The notes under the pieces were generated by a model. The model saw only the letters and a program-made list of their open reading frames with translations. It was not told the origin of the DNA and ran no database searches. Shown here in pieces: positions 38,186 to 43,931 of a stretch of DNA of 43,931 nucleotides (the first letter of the stretch is position 1; each line of letters opens with the position of its first letter). The translations under genes and the position numbers were made by a program. Source of the DNA: a virus; IMG/VR virus record IMGVR_UViG_3300044623_000852, positions 1 to 43,931 of that record; one strand, written 5' to 3'.

Positions 38186-38667
38186 GCCATCACCTCCTTC
38201 TCAACAGGCCAGACGTAAGACAAGTCCGATGGCTCATGCCACCCGAACTGACAGTAGTGGCCGTAGTCCTTGCGAAGCAAGTTGCTGCGATGGCTTGCGT
38301 GAAACGATTCGTAACCAAGCCAGTTCGGAAGTCGCCAGCCAAGAATGTCAGCGCGTGAAACAACGGCAGCATCGAAGATCGCTTGGCGAACCGCGACGAA
38401 CTGATCGAAGAGAGTGTCTCGGTAGCCTCGGCTTCGCCATTCACAGCACATCACCATGCCGTACCCCGCAAGGGCAACCTCATGCCCTCGCCACATCCTG
38501 GCCGCTGGATGGTGCGACCACGCGGACTTCGTTGGCTGATGATCGCCAACCGGAACGCCGAGTGCGAGGAGCAGTTGTTTGGTTTCGACTCGCTGCTTGC
38601 CGAGCCGCTTTCGGTCAAGACATCGTGCCGAATGCGTGAACGATGCGTAAGGAAGAAACGTCTGCAT
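38182..38667 (-). CDS. Pyrimidine dimer DNA glycosylase-like protein (Pyr_excise family)
   Basis: 161 residues. MQTFLPYASFTHSARCLDRKRLGKQRVETKQLLLALG is the conserved N-terminus of this family (related to T4 endonuclease V), followed by AWSHHPAARMWRGHEVALAGYGMVM and C-terminal SFHASHRSNLLRKDYGHYCQFGW. The Thr, Arg and Glu of the catalytic helix region fit glycosylase/AP lyase chemistry, but activity in this bacterial branch is not proven. It would excise UV-damaged or modified bases. Confidence 0.8.
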   Translation of the reverse strand: MQTFLPYASFTHSARCLDRKRLGKQRVETKQLLLALGVPVGDHQPTKSAWSHHPAARMWRGHEVALAGYGMVMCCEWRSRGYRDTLFDQFVAVRQAIFDAAVVSRADILGWRLPNWLGYESFHASHRSNLLRKDYGHYCQFGWHEPSDLSYVWPVEKEVMA

Positions 38668-38993
38668 CAGAATCCCTCCCCCAAGCTCTTTGACTGAAAC
38701 CTAGCCTTGCGCACGATCACCGAACGTCTGACGATCTTTTCGTGCGACCCTGTGTCCCCGAGGAACTTGTTCAGAGACAGGTCAAGTTCATAGGCAAGCA
38801 AGTCGCCGTTATCATCCAAGGTGCCCTCGTTGCACTGCACCTTGATCACGGCCACGGACGGACGCCCTAGCTTGTCGAAGGTGTTGACCCTGGCCGTGGC
38901 CTCGATGCCGTGTTGTTTGCCTGTCGCTTGCAGCATGATCGACCGCGTATCGGGCGACGTCGCAAGCCAAGCCCCAATGCTTTTCATCGGCAT
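38667..38993 (-). CDS. Unrecognised early protein
   Basis: 108 residues. Beta-rich: RSIMLQATGKQHGIEATARVNTFDKLGRPSVAVIKVQCNEGTLDDNGDLLAYELDLSL, ending with a basic tail (RRSVIVRKARFQSKSLGEGF). The stop overlaps the next start. No family. Confidence 0.55.
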   Translation of the reverse strand: MPMKSIGAWLATSPDTRSIMLQATGKQHGIEATARVNTFDKLGRPSVAVIKVQCNEGTLDDNGDLLAYELDLSLNKFLGDTGSHEKIVRRSVIVRKARFQSKSLGEGF

Positions 38994-38996
38994 GGT

Positions 38997-39242
38997 TCAC
39001 CCCACCTTCGCGTTGACGTTGAGCCACCCGACGAACGCAACCTTCGGCCGGGGGACTTCCACGGCCCTGACCTCTTCGCTGTCCTGAAGCCCCAGCTTCT
39101 TGAGCTTTCGCTGAGCCTTGGCGAACGTCGTGAACCACTCCTGAACAACACCAGACGGCGTGTCTTCTTCGTGGTACGTGATCCCGTAGATCACATGGCA
39201 TCGCACCGCTCTGGCCTTCTTGACCTTTGCTTTTGGTTCCAT
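38997..39242 (-). CDS. Small basic early protein
   Basis: 81 residues from the ATG at 39242 (TGATG). Lys-rich start (EPKAKVKKARAVRCHVIYGITYHEED) and WFTTFAKAQRKLKKLG. Soluble, mixed secondary structure. No family. Confidence 0.55.
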   Translation of the reverse strand: MEPKAKVKKARAVRCHVIYGITYHEEDTPSGVVQEWFTTFAKAQRKLKKLGLQDSEEVRAVEVPRPKVAFVGWLNVNAKVG

Positions 39243-39889
39243 CACTTCACTGCCTTTCGTTGAATGTGTTTCCTTGCCGCCGCAATCAAGTCTTTTCGCC
39301 GCCTCTTCGCCGCGTCTTTTCGCGGCACTTCCACCTTGAACTCAAACCTTGCGACCGCCCTCCCCTTGCGAACGGCGACCCGCCCGCTGTCGAGGATTGC
39401 GACCATTTGCTCTGGTGTGTGGCACAACTCCCCCGGAGGCGGCTGCAACACCCACGCACCGCTCCCCGACCTTTCAACCGTGAGGTATTCACGCACCTCA
39501 TCCACTCGCATCGCATCGTTGGGCTGCATTGAGTGGCGGTCGAGCCGGACGGCGGTCAGCACCATGCCGAGGATCGATCCGCTGAAGTAGGCCACCACGT
39601 TCATTGGCCTGACGTACTCAGCGCTGTCGAGCAGGAACTCGCCAAGCGGATCCTCGCCGTTTTTAGCCACCCAGCGGGAGTAGTCGAGCCAGCTTGCTTT
39701 CGCTTCATCGGCTGTTGGAACGTCCTCCTGATTACACAACTCATGGTCGCCGTCCGAGTAGTTGTCGACGGTGTAGCCTGTCTCGCTTTTGGTGTCGCAC
39801 CAGTAGGTGGTCTTGTGCCAGCCACCCGGCGAACCGCAATCGTTGTCGCCGCATTGCCACGCGGTTTGGACCCATATATCGCAGCACAT
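39242..39889 (-). CDS. Unrecognised early protein with Cys-rich N-terminus
   Basis: 215 residues from the ATG at 39889 (TGATG). The first 70 residues carry CCDIWVQTAWQCGDNDCGSPGGWHKTTYWCD and HELCNQED, a possible zinc-binding region. The middle is helical and the C-terminus strongly basic (KVEVPRKDAAKRRRKDLIAAARKHIQRKAVK). Nucleic-acid binding is likely. The final AVK codons and stop match the end of the next gene upstream at DNA level. Confidence 0.58.
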   Translation of the reverse strand: MCCDIWVQTAWQCGDNDCGSPGGWHKTTYWCDTKSETGYTVDNYSDGDHELCNQEDVPTADEAKASWLDYSRWVAKNGEDPLGEFLLDSAEYVRPMNVVAYFSGSILGMVLTAVRLDRHSMQPNDAMRVDEVREYLTVERSGSGAWVLQPPPGELCHTPEQMVAILDSGRVAVRKGRAVARFEFKVEVPRKDAAKRRRKDLIAAARKHIQRKAVK

Positions 39890-40128
39890 CACTTCACCGC
39901 CTTTCGCTGCCGCCCGACCTTCCGAACCTTGCCCATGAACTCCTTGCCGTTGATCCACCACTCGCCGTCGCCGTCACGGTCAACGGCTGCGAGGTCGAGC
40001 GAATCCCATTCCTGCTTGGTGTAGGCGGGACCGCCCTCGTCGTGCTGGTCGTACATCACCTTGATCCGCTCGCCGTTCGGCATCGCCAGAACGTGAGTCG
40101 CTTGCCACATGCGGCTGTCCTCGTTCAT
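39889..40128 (-). CDS. Small early protein
   Basis: 79 residues from the ATG at 40128 (ATGA). MNEDSRMWQATHVLAMPNGERIKVMYDQHDEGG then DLAAVDRDGDGEWWINGKEF and a basic end (KVRKVGRQRKAVK). The final 19 nt resemble the end of the gene at 39242-39889, pointing to a duplicated junction. No family. Confidence 0.55.
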   Translation of the reverse strand: MNEDSRMWQATHVLAMPNGERIKVMYDQHDEGGPAYTKQEWDSLDLAAVDRDGDGEWWINGKEFMGKVRKVGRQRKAVK

Positions 40129-40421
40129 CGGACTCCTCCACACTTGACGCCATTGATGGCCTGAGCCACCCGGTTCCCGGCCAGTACGAACTCAAGGTTG
40201 AACAGCACGATCGCGTAGTTGCGAGCAGCGGACTTCAGCCCTTCCAACAGATCACCGAACGTCTCATCGAAGACTGCTTGCACCTCCGCACGAAGACGGG
40301 GGGCAAGTTCTTCAGCCTGCTCCGCTATTTCATTGTCGGTCCACCCAAGCTCACGCAGCCGTGAGATGCAGGAGTTGGTTGCCTTGTCGCAGGCATGACT
40401 TGTGAGTTGATCCAGGGTCAT
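40125..40421 (-). CDS. Small helical early protein
   Basis: 98 residues with AAACGGAGA upstream. Helical: MTLDQLTSHACDKATNSCISRLRELGWTDNEIAEQAEELAPRLRAEVQAVFDETFGDLLEGLKSAARNYAIVLFNLEFVLAG. No recognised domain. Confidence 0.6.
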   Translation of the reverse strand: MTLDQLTSHACDKATNSCISRLRELGWTDNEIAEQAEELAPRLRAEVQAVFDETFGDLLEGLKSAARNYAIVLFNLEFVLAGNRVAQAINGVKCGGVR

Positions 40422-40445
40422 TGGTTGTCTCCGTTTGAGTCGTGT

Positions 40446-40622
40446 TCAAGAGTGCCAGTGCTGAATCTTGCCGCCGAGTTTCTTTGCCGCACGAACCGCC
40501 AAGTCGCGGCGGCGGTGCTTGCGTCCAACAACATCCATCCGTCCGTTCTCTGTGGTCCGAAGGATCCAGTAACGGCCAGACGAGTCACGCTCCCCGATGA
40601 TCGTGATGACCTTGACTTGCAT
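40446..40622 (-). CDS. 58-residue basic protein
   Basis: ATG at 40622 (TGATG). MQVKVITIIGERDSSGRYWIL is a strand-loop-strand start, then TTENGRMDVVGRKHRRRDLAVRAAKKLGGKIQHW. Highly basic tail, likely nucleic-acid binding. No family. Confidence 0.58.
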   Translation of the reverse strand: MQVKVITIIGERDSSGRYWILRTTENGRMDVVGRKHRRRDLAVRAAKKLGGKIQHWHS

Positions 40623-41368
40623 CACTCGCCCTCCTTGGCGAAGGCATTGGAGCGGTCGAACGATGACTCCCACGCAGCGTCGGCAGCGGCTCGGTACTGC
40701 TCCGCAAGTGTCGAAAGCTGGCGATTAATCTCCATCCACGCATGGCTCTCGGTCGCGAACAGCCGAGTGGGGTTGATGTTCATGCTGCCCCAAGTGCTTT
40801 CGATGGATTGGCAGACGTAGCCGCGAGCTTCCTTCCGCCCGACCAGAACCTTTCGGGGAGCGGCATCAAGTGGCGTTGCGCCGACGTTGCGTGACGGCAC
40901 GTAGTAGGCAGTTGTGCCCTCAAGCTCCGTCAGCGGCTCATTAACGGTCACGGCGGGGAAGGCGGCAGCGAACGACTTGCAATACTGTCGCCACACCTCG
41001 GCACTCGCGGACTTGGACGATGCGGTGTCAACGTGCCGCACCTCAACCCCCGCCCCGATGTGCGCGTCACGGAACTTGTTGAAGAGTGGATCAACAACAA
41101 TCGTCGTTTTCGGAGACGGGTGGGCAGAGCAGATGGCATCGCACACCTCACGGCCTTGCTTGGTCCACGGGAGGTGAATGAACCTTGTGTATAAGTGCCC
41201 CCGGCACTCTTGGTACTGCCCACTTGCTGCTTTGATTTTCTTTCCCCACTTCGCCACGAAGCCCTCCGGGTTGCGAAGGTGAATCGTGATCTTGTGGATC
41301 GGCGTGATCGTGCGGCCGAGGATGTGGTCGAGTGTCGGATTCTCGGAAACGTAGTCGATGTCGTGCAT
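40622..41368 (-). CDS. Unrecognised early protein
   Basis: 248 residues from the ATG at 41368, following a junction element. Sequence: MHDIDYVSENPTLDHILGRTITPIHKITIHLRNPEGFVAKWGKKIKAASGQ, with many Lys; then VWRQYCKSFAAAFPAVTV, NVGATPLDAAPRKVLVGRKEARGYVCQS and a helical acidic end. Soluble. The length and mixed alpha/beta pattern suggest an enzyme or DNA-binding protein, but no motif is recognised. Confidence 0.6.
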   Translation of the reverse strand: MHDIDYVSENPTLDHILGRTITPIHKITIHLRNPEGFVAKWGKKIKAASGQYQECRGHLYTRFIHLPWTKQGREVCDAICSAHPSPKTTIVVDPLFNKFRDAHIGAGVEVRHVDTASSKSASAEVWRQYCKSFAAAFPAVTVNEPLTELEGTTAYYVPSRNVGATPLDAAPRKVLVGRKEARGYVCQSIESTWGSMNINPTRLFATESHAWMEINRQLSTLAEQYRAAADAAWESSFDRSNAFAKEGE

Positions 41369-41408
41369 GGCTTTTTCTTTTGTGTTGTGAGTTAGTGGAG
41401 GACAGGTA

Positions 41409-41419
41409 TCCGAACAATT
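41409..41419 (-). repeat. Junction element (TCCGAACAAT family)
   Basis: TCCGAACAATT overlapping the stop codon of the gene at 41418-41681 (TAATTGTTCGGA in the transcript). Confidence 0.5.
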
Positions 41420-41681
41420 ACCAGATGCGAATCGACTGTGATTCCCGCTTGGGCTCAGGGTTGTTGGGGGTGCTGATCTCTTCAAGGATGGAGGTCAGCG
41501 TGTCGAAGATGTCATTCAGTCGCGGCAGCACATCCGTCTCGGCGTTCACCATGTTGGAACGCGAGCCGTCGCCGTAGGGCGAGGCCATCTTCCGCAGGAT
41601 CGCTGCCCTCATGTGCTTGAGGTCGGTGCAGGCACTTGCGATGCCTTCAATCATCCGGTTGCGTTGCTCGTTGAGTCTCAT
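41418..41681 (-). CDS. Small helical early protein
   Basis: 87 residues from the ATG at 41681 with AAACGGAGAACGACG upstream. Helical: MRLNEQRNRMIEGIASACTDLKHMRAAILRKMASPYGDGSRS, then VLPRLNDIFDTLTSILEEI. Similar in plan to the gene at 37280-37522. No recognised domain. Confidence 0.6.
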   Translation of the reverse strand: MRLNEQRNRMIEGIASACTDLKHMRAAILRKMASPYGDGSRSNMVNAETDVLPRLNDIFDTLTSILEEISTPNNPEPKRESQSIRIW

Positions 41682-41727
41682 CGTCGTTCTCCGTTTGAGA
41701 TGGTGGAAGGTGTAGAAGTCCCGTCGA

Positions 41728-42237
41728 TCACTGATCAATCCAAATGCACCAAGCAGCGGCGACGTCATGCCGAACGCCGTTGATGATCGTCGCTCGGTCG
41801 CGTCCGCAGATCTTCGTCCCCGGCTTGCGAGGCTGGAGGTAGCCGCACTCGATCAGAACCCTGTTGCAGTCGCGGACCAGTGCCCGCTCCTTGTTCCACT
41901 CCGCGACGTCGAGAACGTGGCTGAACACTTCCGCCCCATCGAATCCCTGCTCCTGGCACTCCGGGTCGTTGTCCCAGACGTCGTTGATGTAGGCGATCTC
42001 GGCCTTGAGTGCATCGCTGCCGTGCGTTTCGATGGCAAGCAGGAGCCGAGAGCGGTTCGGGAGGTAGTCGCTTGCTCGCATGGTCGGCTCCGCTTCGACC
42101 AACTCCAACTCGTAGTCCTGAAACGGCTCGCCGTCCGAGACGAACTCGGCAACGGCCTTCGCTTCGGCAATCGACGGGAATCGCTCCTCGGCAAGATCGG
42201 GGTCCAGTTCGTCGCACTTGATTCGGTAGCTGGTCAT
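41728..42237 (-). CDS. Unrecognised early protein
   Basis: 169 residues. A short beta start (MTSYRIKCDELDPDLAEERFPSIAEAKAVAEF), a central helical region (RSRLLLAIETHGSDALKAEIAYINDVWDND), and a Cys/His/Trp-rich end (VLIECGYLQPRKPGTKICGRDRATIINGVRHDVAAAWCIWIDQ). It lies behind a hairpin and junction element. No family. Confidence 0.6.
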   Translation of the reverse strand: MTSYRIKCDELDPDLAEERFPSIAEAKAVAEFVSDGEPFQDYELELVEAEPTMRASDYLPNRSRLLLAIETHGSDALKAEIAYINDVWDNDPECQEQGFDGAEVFSHVLDVAEWNKERALVRDCNRVLIECGYLQPRKPGTKICGRDRATIINGVRHDVAAAWCIWIDQ

Positions 42238-42268
42238 GGTTCGTTTCCTTGTGGTTCGTGGAGTCCCG

Positions 42269-42295
42269 ACCCGGCCTCCACAGCGGAGGCCGGGT
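42269..42295 (-). terminator. Perfect 11-bp GC hairpin
   Basis: ACCCGGCCTCC and GGAGGCCGGGT form a perfect 11-bp stem with a 5-nt loop, between the zinc-ribbon gene and the next gene. It immediately follows the junction element at 42297-42307 in the transcript. No U tract. Confidence 0.5.
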
Positions 42296-42296
42296 A

Positions 42297-42307
42297 TCCG
42301 AACAATT
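42297..42307 (-). repeat. Junction element (TCCGAACAAT family)
   Basis: TCCGAACAATT, 2 nt past the stop of the zinc-ribbon gene, with a hairpin directly behind it. Confidence 0.5.
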
Positions 42308-42309
42308 GG

Positions 42310-42921
42310 TCAGGCGGGGAACTTTTCAAGCAAGTTCTTGATCGACCCGTAGACTTCCCGCTGGGCCCGTTGTTCGGCGTCTTGGTTGGCATTGGCCAGC
42401 AGAGACGTCGAGCGACCTCCGCCAACGTGCATGAGGAGCGAGTCGAGAAAGTGATCGCTGATGCCGACCAAACCTTCGCGTCCGTTTTTCTTGAACCGCT
42501 CATCGGCATGAGTCCAGAACACATACTTGTGCTGCGCGAGCAGCATTGATTCGGACCACTCAATCGCGTCGGCAGGATTGAGCGTTGCCCGCTCAATGAA
42601 CTTGCTCTTGGCTTCTTCGTATGACTTGGTTGCGTAGCTGACCTTGTCGGCAACCCTGTCGGCCAGCGTGACGGCGGGAGCGGCAACCGCCGGCTCCCCG
42701 AAGACGCCACCCTTGGCGATCGCGGCGGCTCGCAGCCGTTCAATCTCGGCCAACGCCTCGGGGCTCTCGCCGTTGTCCGACACCTCGTTTTCCCAAGAGC
42801 CGCGTTCGTAGCACTCGGGGCAAAGCTCAGCGGAACCGTTGTCCCCGGTGTCCCGCGTCTTGCGGCCGCAATCGCCGCACTTGAAACAGCCGCCGCGATT
42901 GAACTTGCTTGCGTTCTTCAT
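42310..42921 (-). CDS. Early zinc-ribbon protein
   Basis: 203 residues, AAACGGAGAGACG upstream. N-terminal zinc ribbon FKCGDCGRKTRDTGDNGSAELCPECYERG, then a helical region with LAEIERLRAAAIAKGG and DKVSYATKSYEEAKSKFIERATLNPADAIEW. The CGxCGrkTRDTgd..lCpeCYe signature is common in small phage proteins. It is the first gene behind promoter P2, so a regulatory or host-takeover role is likely. Confidence 0.68.
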   Translation of the reverse strand: MKNASKFNRGGCFKCGDCGRKTRDTGDNGSAELCPECYERGSWENEVSDNGESPEALAEIERLRAAAIAKGGVFGEPAVAAPAVTLADRVADKVSYATKSYEEAKSKFIERATLNPADAIEWSESMLLAQHKYVFWTHADERFKKNGREGLVGISDHFLDSLLMHVGGGRSTSLLANANQDAEQRAQREVYGSIKNLLEKFPA

Positions 42922-42972
42922 TTTCGTCTCTCCGTTTTGAACCTTGCCGGGGGGTCCGCCTCGGCTGCTTCT

Positions 42973-43000
42973 ATCATACCCTATCGGCGTTTTGTGTCAA
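42973..43000 (-). promoter_or_regulatory. Sigma70-type promoter P2
   Basis: TTGACA (43000-42995), 16 nt, TATGAT (42978-42973) on the minus strand. It shares the CTATAG, TATTGACAC and GCCGATAG flanks and the exact spacer length with P1, so the two are a duplicated promoter block. Leader of about 45 nt to the zinc-ribbon gene. Confidence 0.8.
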
Positions 43001-43069
43001 TAGGCTATAGAAAAATATTTTCCCTCTCGGTTTTACCCTGAAAAACGCGATTTGCCGCCGCCTACGTCG

Positions 43070-43085
43070 CCCCCCAACGGGGGGG
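43070..43085 (-). terminator. GC hairpin upstream of P2
   Basis: CCCCCC (43070-43075) pairs with G residues at 43079-43085 over a 3-nt loop, just after the stop of the gene at 43090-43347. A short but stable stem, without a U tract. Confidence 0.4.
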
Positions 43086-43089
43086 TAGT

Positions 43090-43347
43090 TCAGGGGCAAC
43101 CGGGGGCCGGGGACGGAGACGCCCCCCCCGTGAGCCGCACTGGAGCGGCGGTCTCAATCCAGACGCGAGCGCCGCATGACAGCGGCTTGTCTGGAGAGTA
43201 GACGATGACGCACGGACCAAGGACTTCAACGCGAGTCGCGTAGACGTTCGTGCGTCCGTTCTTCACCGTCAACACAGGGTGACGATCGCCGGTCTTGAGA
43301 TTCCGACGAATCACGTGCTGATTGACATGGATGATGGTCTTGCCCAT
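43090..43347 (-). CDS. Conserved phage protein of unknown function (IHVNQH family)
   Basis: 85 residues from the ATG at 43347 (88 from 43356). MGKTIIHVNQHVIRRNLKTG, then PVLTVKNGRTNVYATRVEVLGPCVIVYSPDKPLSCGARVWIETAAPVRL. The IHVNQHVIr.n.k.g..nPvltVk......a..V.i.Gps.vvyspd.PL.CGArvWi.T pattern is that of a small beta-rich protein seen in many phages and near early operons. Function unknown. Confidence 0.7.
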   Translation of the reverse strand: MGKTIIHVNQHVIRRNLKTGDRHPVLTVKNGRTNVYATRVEVLGPCVIVYSPDKPLSCGARVWIETAAPVRLTGGASPSPAPGCP

Positions 43348-43368
43348 GCAAGCCATTTTCCATGCTCG

Positions 43369-43635
43369 TCAAGAAGTGGCTGGCTTGGATCGCTTCTGCG
43401 TCTTCGGGACAAGCCGCTTGGATGCGATCCAGACGGGATTCCCGCTGGTCGCGTGAATGAGCGGACGGAGACGGGGGAGATCGGCAGCAGAGATTGCCGC
43501 CAGCCGCTTCCCGCCGTTCGTGTAGATCCCGCACCGCGCATTGCGAGCCGCTCGCGTGACCGTCTTGACGGCACACCCAAGCTTCTCTGCTGCTTCAACT
43601 GACGAAAGGTAGACCACTTCGTTGCTCTCTTCCAC
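43369..43635 (-). CDS. Helix-turn-helix early regulator
   Basis: 88 residues from GTG 43635, with GGAGG 8 nt upstream. ATG codons at 43656-43650 are rejected because they overlap the -10 box of the promoter at 43652-43679. The HTH is YLSSVEAAEKLGCAVKTVTRAARNARCGIYTNGGKRLAAISAADLPRL, a MerR/excisionase-like winged form. The C-terminus is basic. It could be an excisionase or early repressor. Confidence 0.7.
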   Translation of the reverse strand: MEESNEVVYLSSVEAAEKLGCAVKTVTRAARNARCGIYTNGGKRLAAISAADLPRLRPLIHATSGNPVWIASKRLVPKTQKRSKPATS

Positions 43636-43651
43636 TGGCCGTTCCTCCATC

Positions 43652-43679
43652 ATCATACGGTCGTGACTTTTTTTGTCTA
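43652..43679 (-). promoter_or_regulatory. Sigma70-type promoter P3
   Basis: TAGACA (43679-43674), 16 nt, TATGAT (43657-43652) on the minus strand. Same spacer length and -10 as P2, with CTATAG overlapping the -35 instead of lying upstream. It drives the HTH gene; transcription would begin about 7 nt after the -10, near the ribosome-binding site. Confidence 0.65.
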
Positions 43680-43922
43680 TAGAGTGACTTCAGTTTTCAG
43701 CCCAGCTTTGAGCGTCGGCGACCAGCAACGGCATCGTTCTTCGCCGCTGCCGGGGGGAGTGCCGCCGACTACCTCGGCCACGGTCACGGCAGCGGGGAGA
43801 AGGTCGCAGCCGCGTGGTACGTGGACCCGAGGCTCCAAAAAAAGCAGCCAGCGTGGTCGCTTCTTCCGCGGCTTGGGCTTGGGGGCGACTTTCCACCGAG
43901 CAATTGACGGGTATTCATTCAC
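43677..43922 (-). CDS. Small basic protein at the window edge
   Basis: 81 residues from GTG 43922, next to a ten-base C tract at the end of the window; the frame stays open, so it may extend further. Sequence: IARWKVAPKPKPRKKRPRWLLFLEPRVHVPRGCDLLPAAVTVAEVVGG, basic at the start, then a hydrophobic stretch. The stop overlaps promoter P3. No family, moderate doubt that it is coding. Confidence 0.4.
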   Translation of the reverse strand: MNEYPSIARWKVAPKPKPRKKRPRWLLFLEPRVHVPRGCDLLPAAVTVAEVVGGTPPGSGEERCRCWSPTLKAGLKTEVTL

Positions 43923-43931
43923 CCCCCCCCC

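Noticed and set aside
33012-42307. TTGTTC of the junction element as a -35 box
   Set aside because: No consistent -10 hexamer at 15-19 nt in any copy.
1-43931. CRISPR arrays, integrase, rRNA or a standard tRNA
   Set aside because: No regularly spaced repeats, no recombinase motifs on either strand and no complete cloverleaf were seen.

Overview
The window is a fragment of a tailed double-stranded DNA phage (Caudoviricetes). It is GC-rich and every credible gene lies on the minus strand, so transcription runs from high to low coordinates. Gene starts and stops overlap by 1 to 4 nt (ATGA, GTGA, TGATG) almost throughout. The head module is HK97-like (P27-type small terminase, large terminase, portal, U35 prohead protease, HK97-fold capsid), and the neck and tail-completion genes suggest a siphovirus. 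Neither edge is a natural genome end: the first gene is cut at base 1 and the other end runs into a C tract. No tape measure, tail tip, integrase or replicative DNA polymerase is visible, so part of the genome is missing. The host cannot be named from this sequence.

Layout in transcription order. (1) 43.9-33 kb holds early genes, mostly small and unrecognised. They have three near-identical sigma70-type promoters, a uniform AAACGGAGA ribosome-binding sequence and a recurring TCCGAACAAT element at gene junctions. Named members are a DUF932 protein and a pyrimidine-dimer-glycosylase-like protein. (2) 35.1-28.4 kb is the replication module: SNF2-type helicase, a conserved SSB-like phage protein, a Prim-Pol primase-polymerase and a UvrD-like SF1 helicase. 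(3) 28.4-23 kb holds small accessory genes, including DUF551, zinc-ribbon and VRR-NUC proteins, two exported proteins and a possible very diverged sliding clamp. A tRNA-like structured element sits at 27.7 kb. (4) 23-18.6 kb has a GT-A glycosyltransferase, a papain-like cysteine peptidase and several small membrane or exported proteins (candidate lysis or envelope module). (5) 18.6-15.6 kb encodes fibre proteins ending with a LamG adhesin. (6) 15.6-10.4 kb is an unusual cassette: GDP-mannose 4,6-dehydratase, HNH nuclease, zinc-finger protein, ParB-like protein, TET-associated-type glycosyltransferase, sulfotransferase and UDP-galactopyranose mutase. It leads directly into the terminase genes. 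(7) 10.4 kb-1 is packaging, head, neck and tail tube, with another glycosyltransferase between capsid and connector genes.

The strongest candidate for something new is region 6. Enzymes for two activated sugars (UDP-galactofuranose and a GDP-deoxyhexose), a DNA-modification-type glycosyltransferase with its usual ParB-like neighbour, and a sulfotransferase are translationally coupled, pointing to a phage-encoded sugar-plus-sulfate decoration of DNA or virion. Two further GT-A glycosyltransferases elsewhere strengthen the picture of a heavily glycosylating phage. The substrate cannot be decided from sequence.
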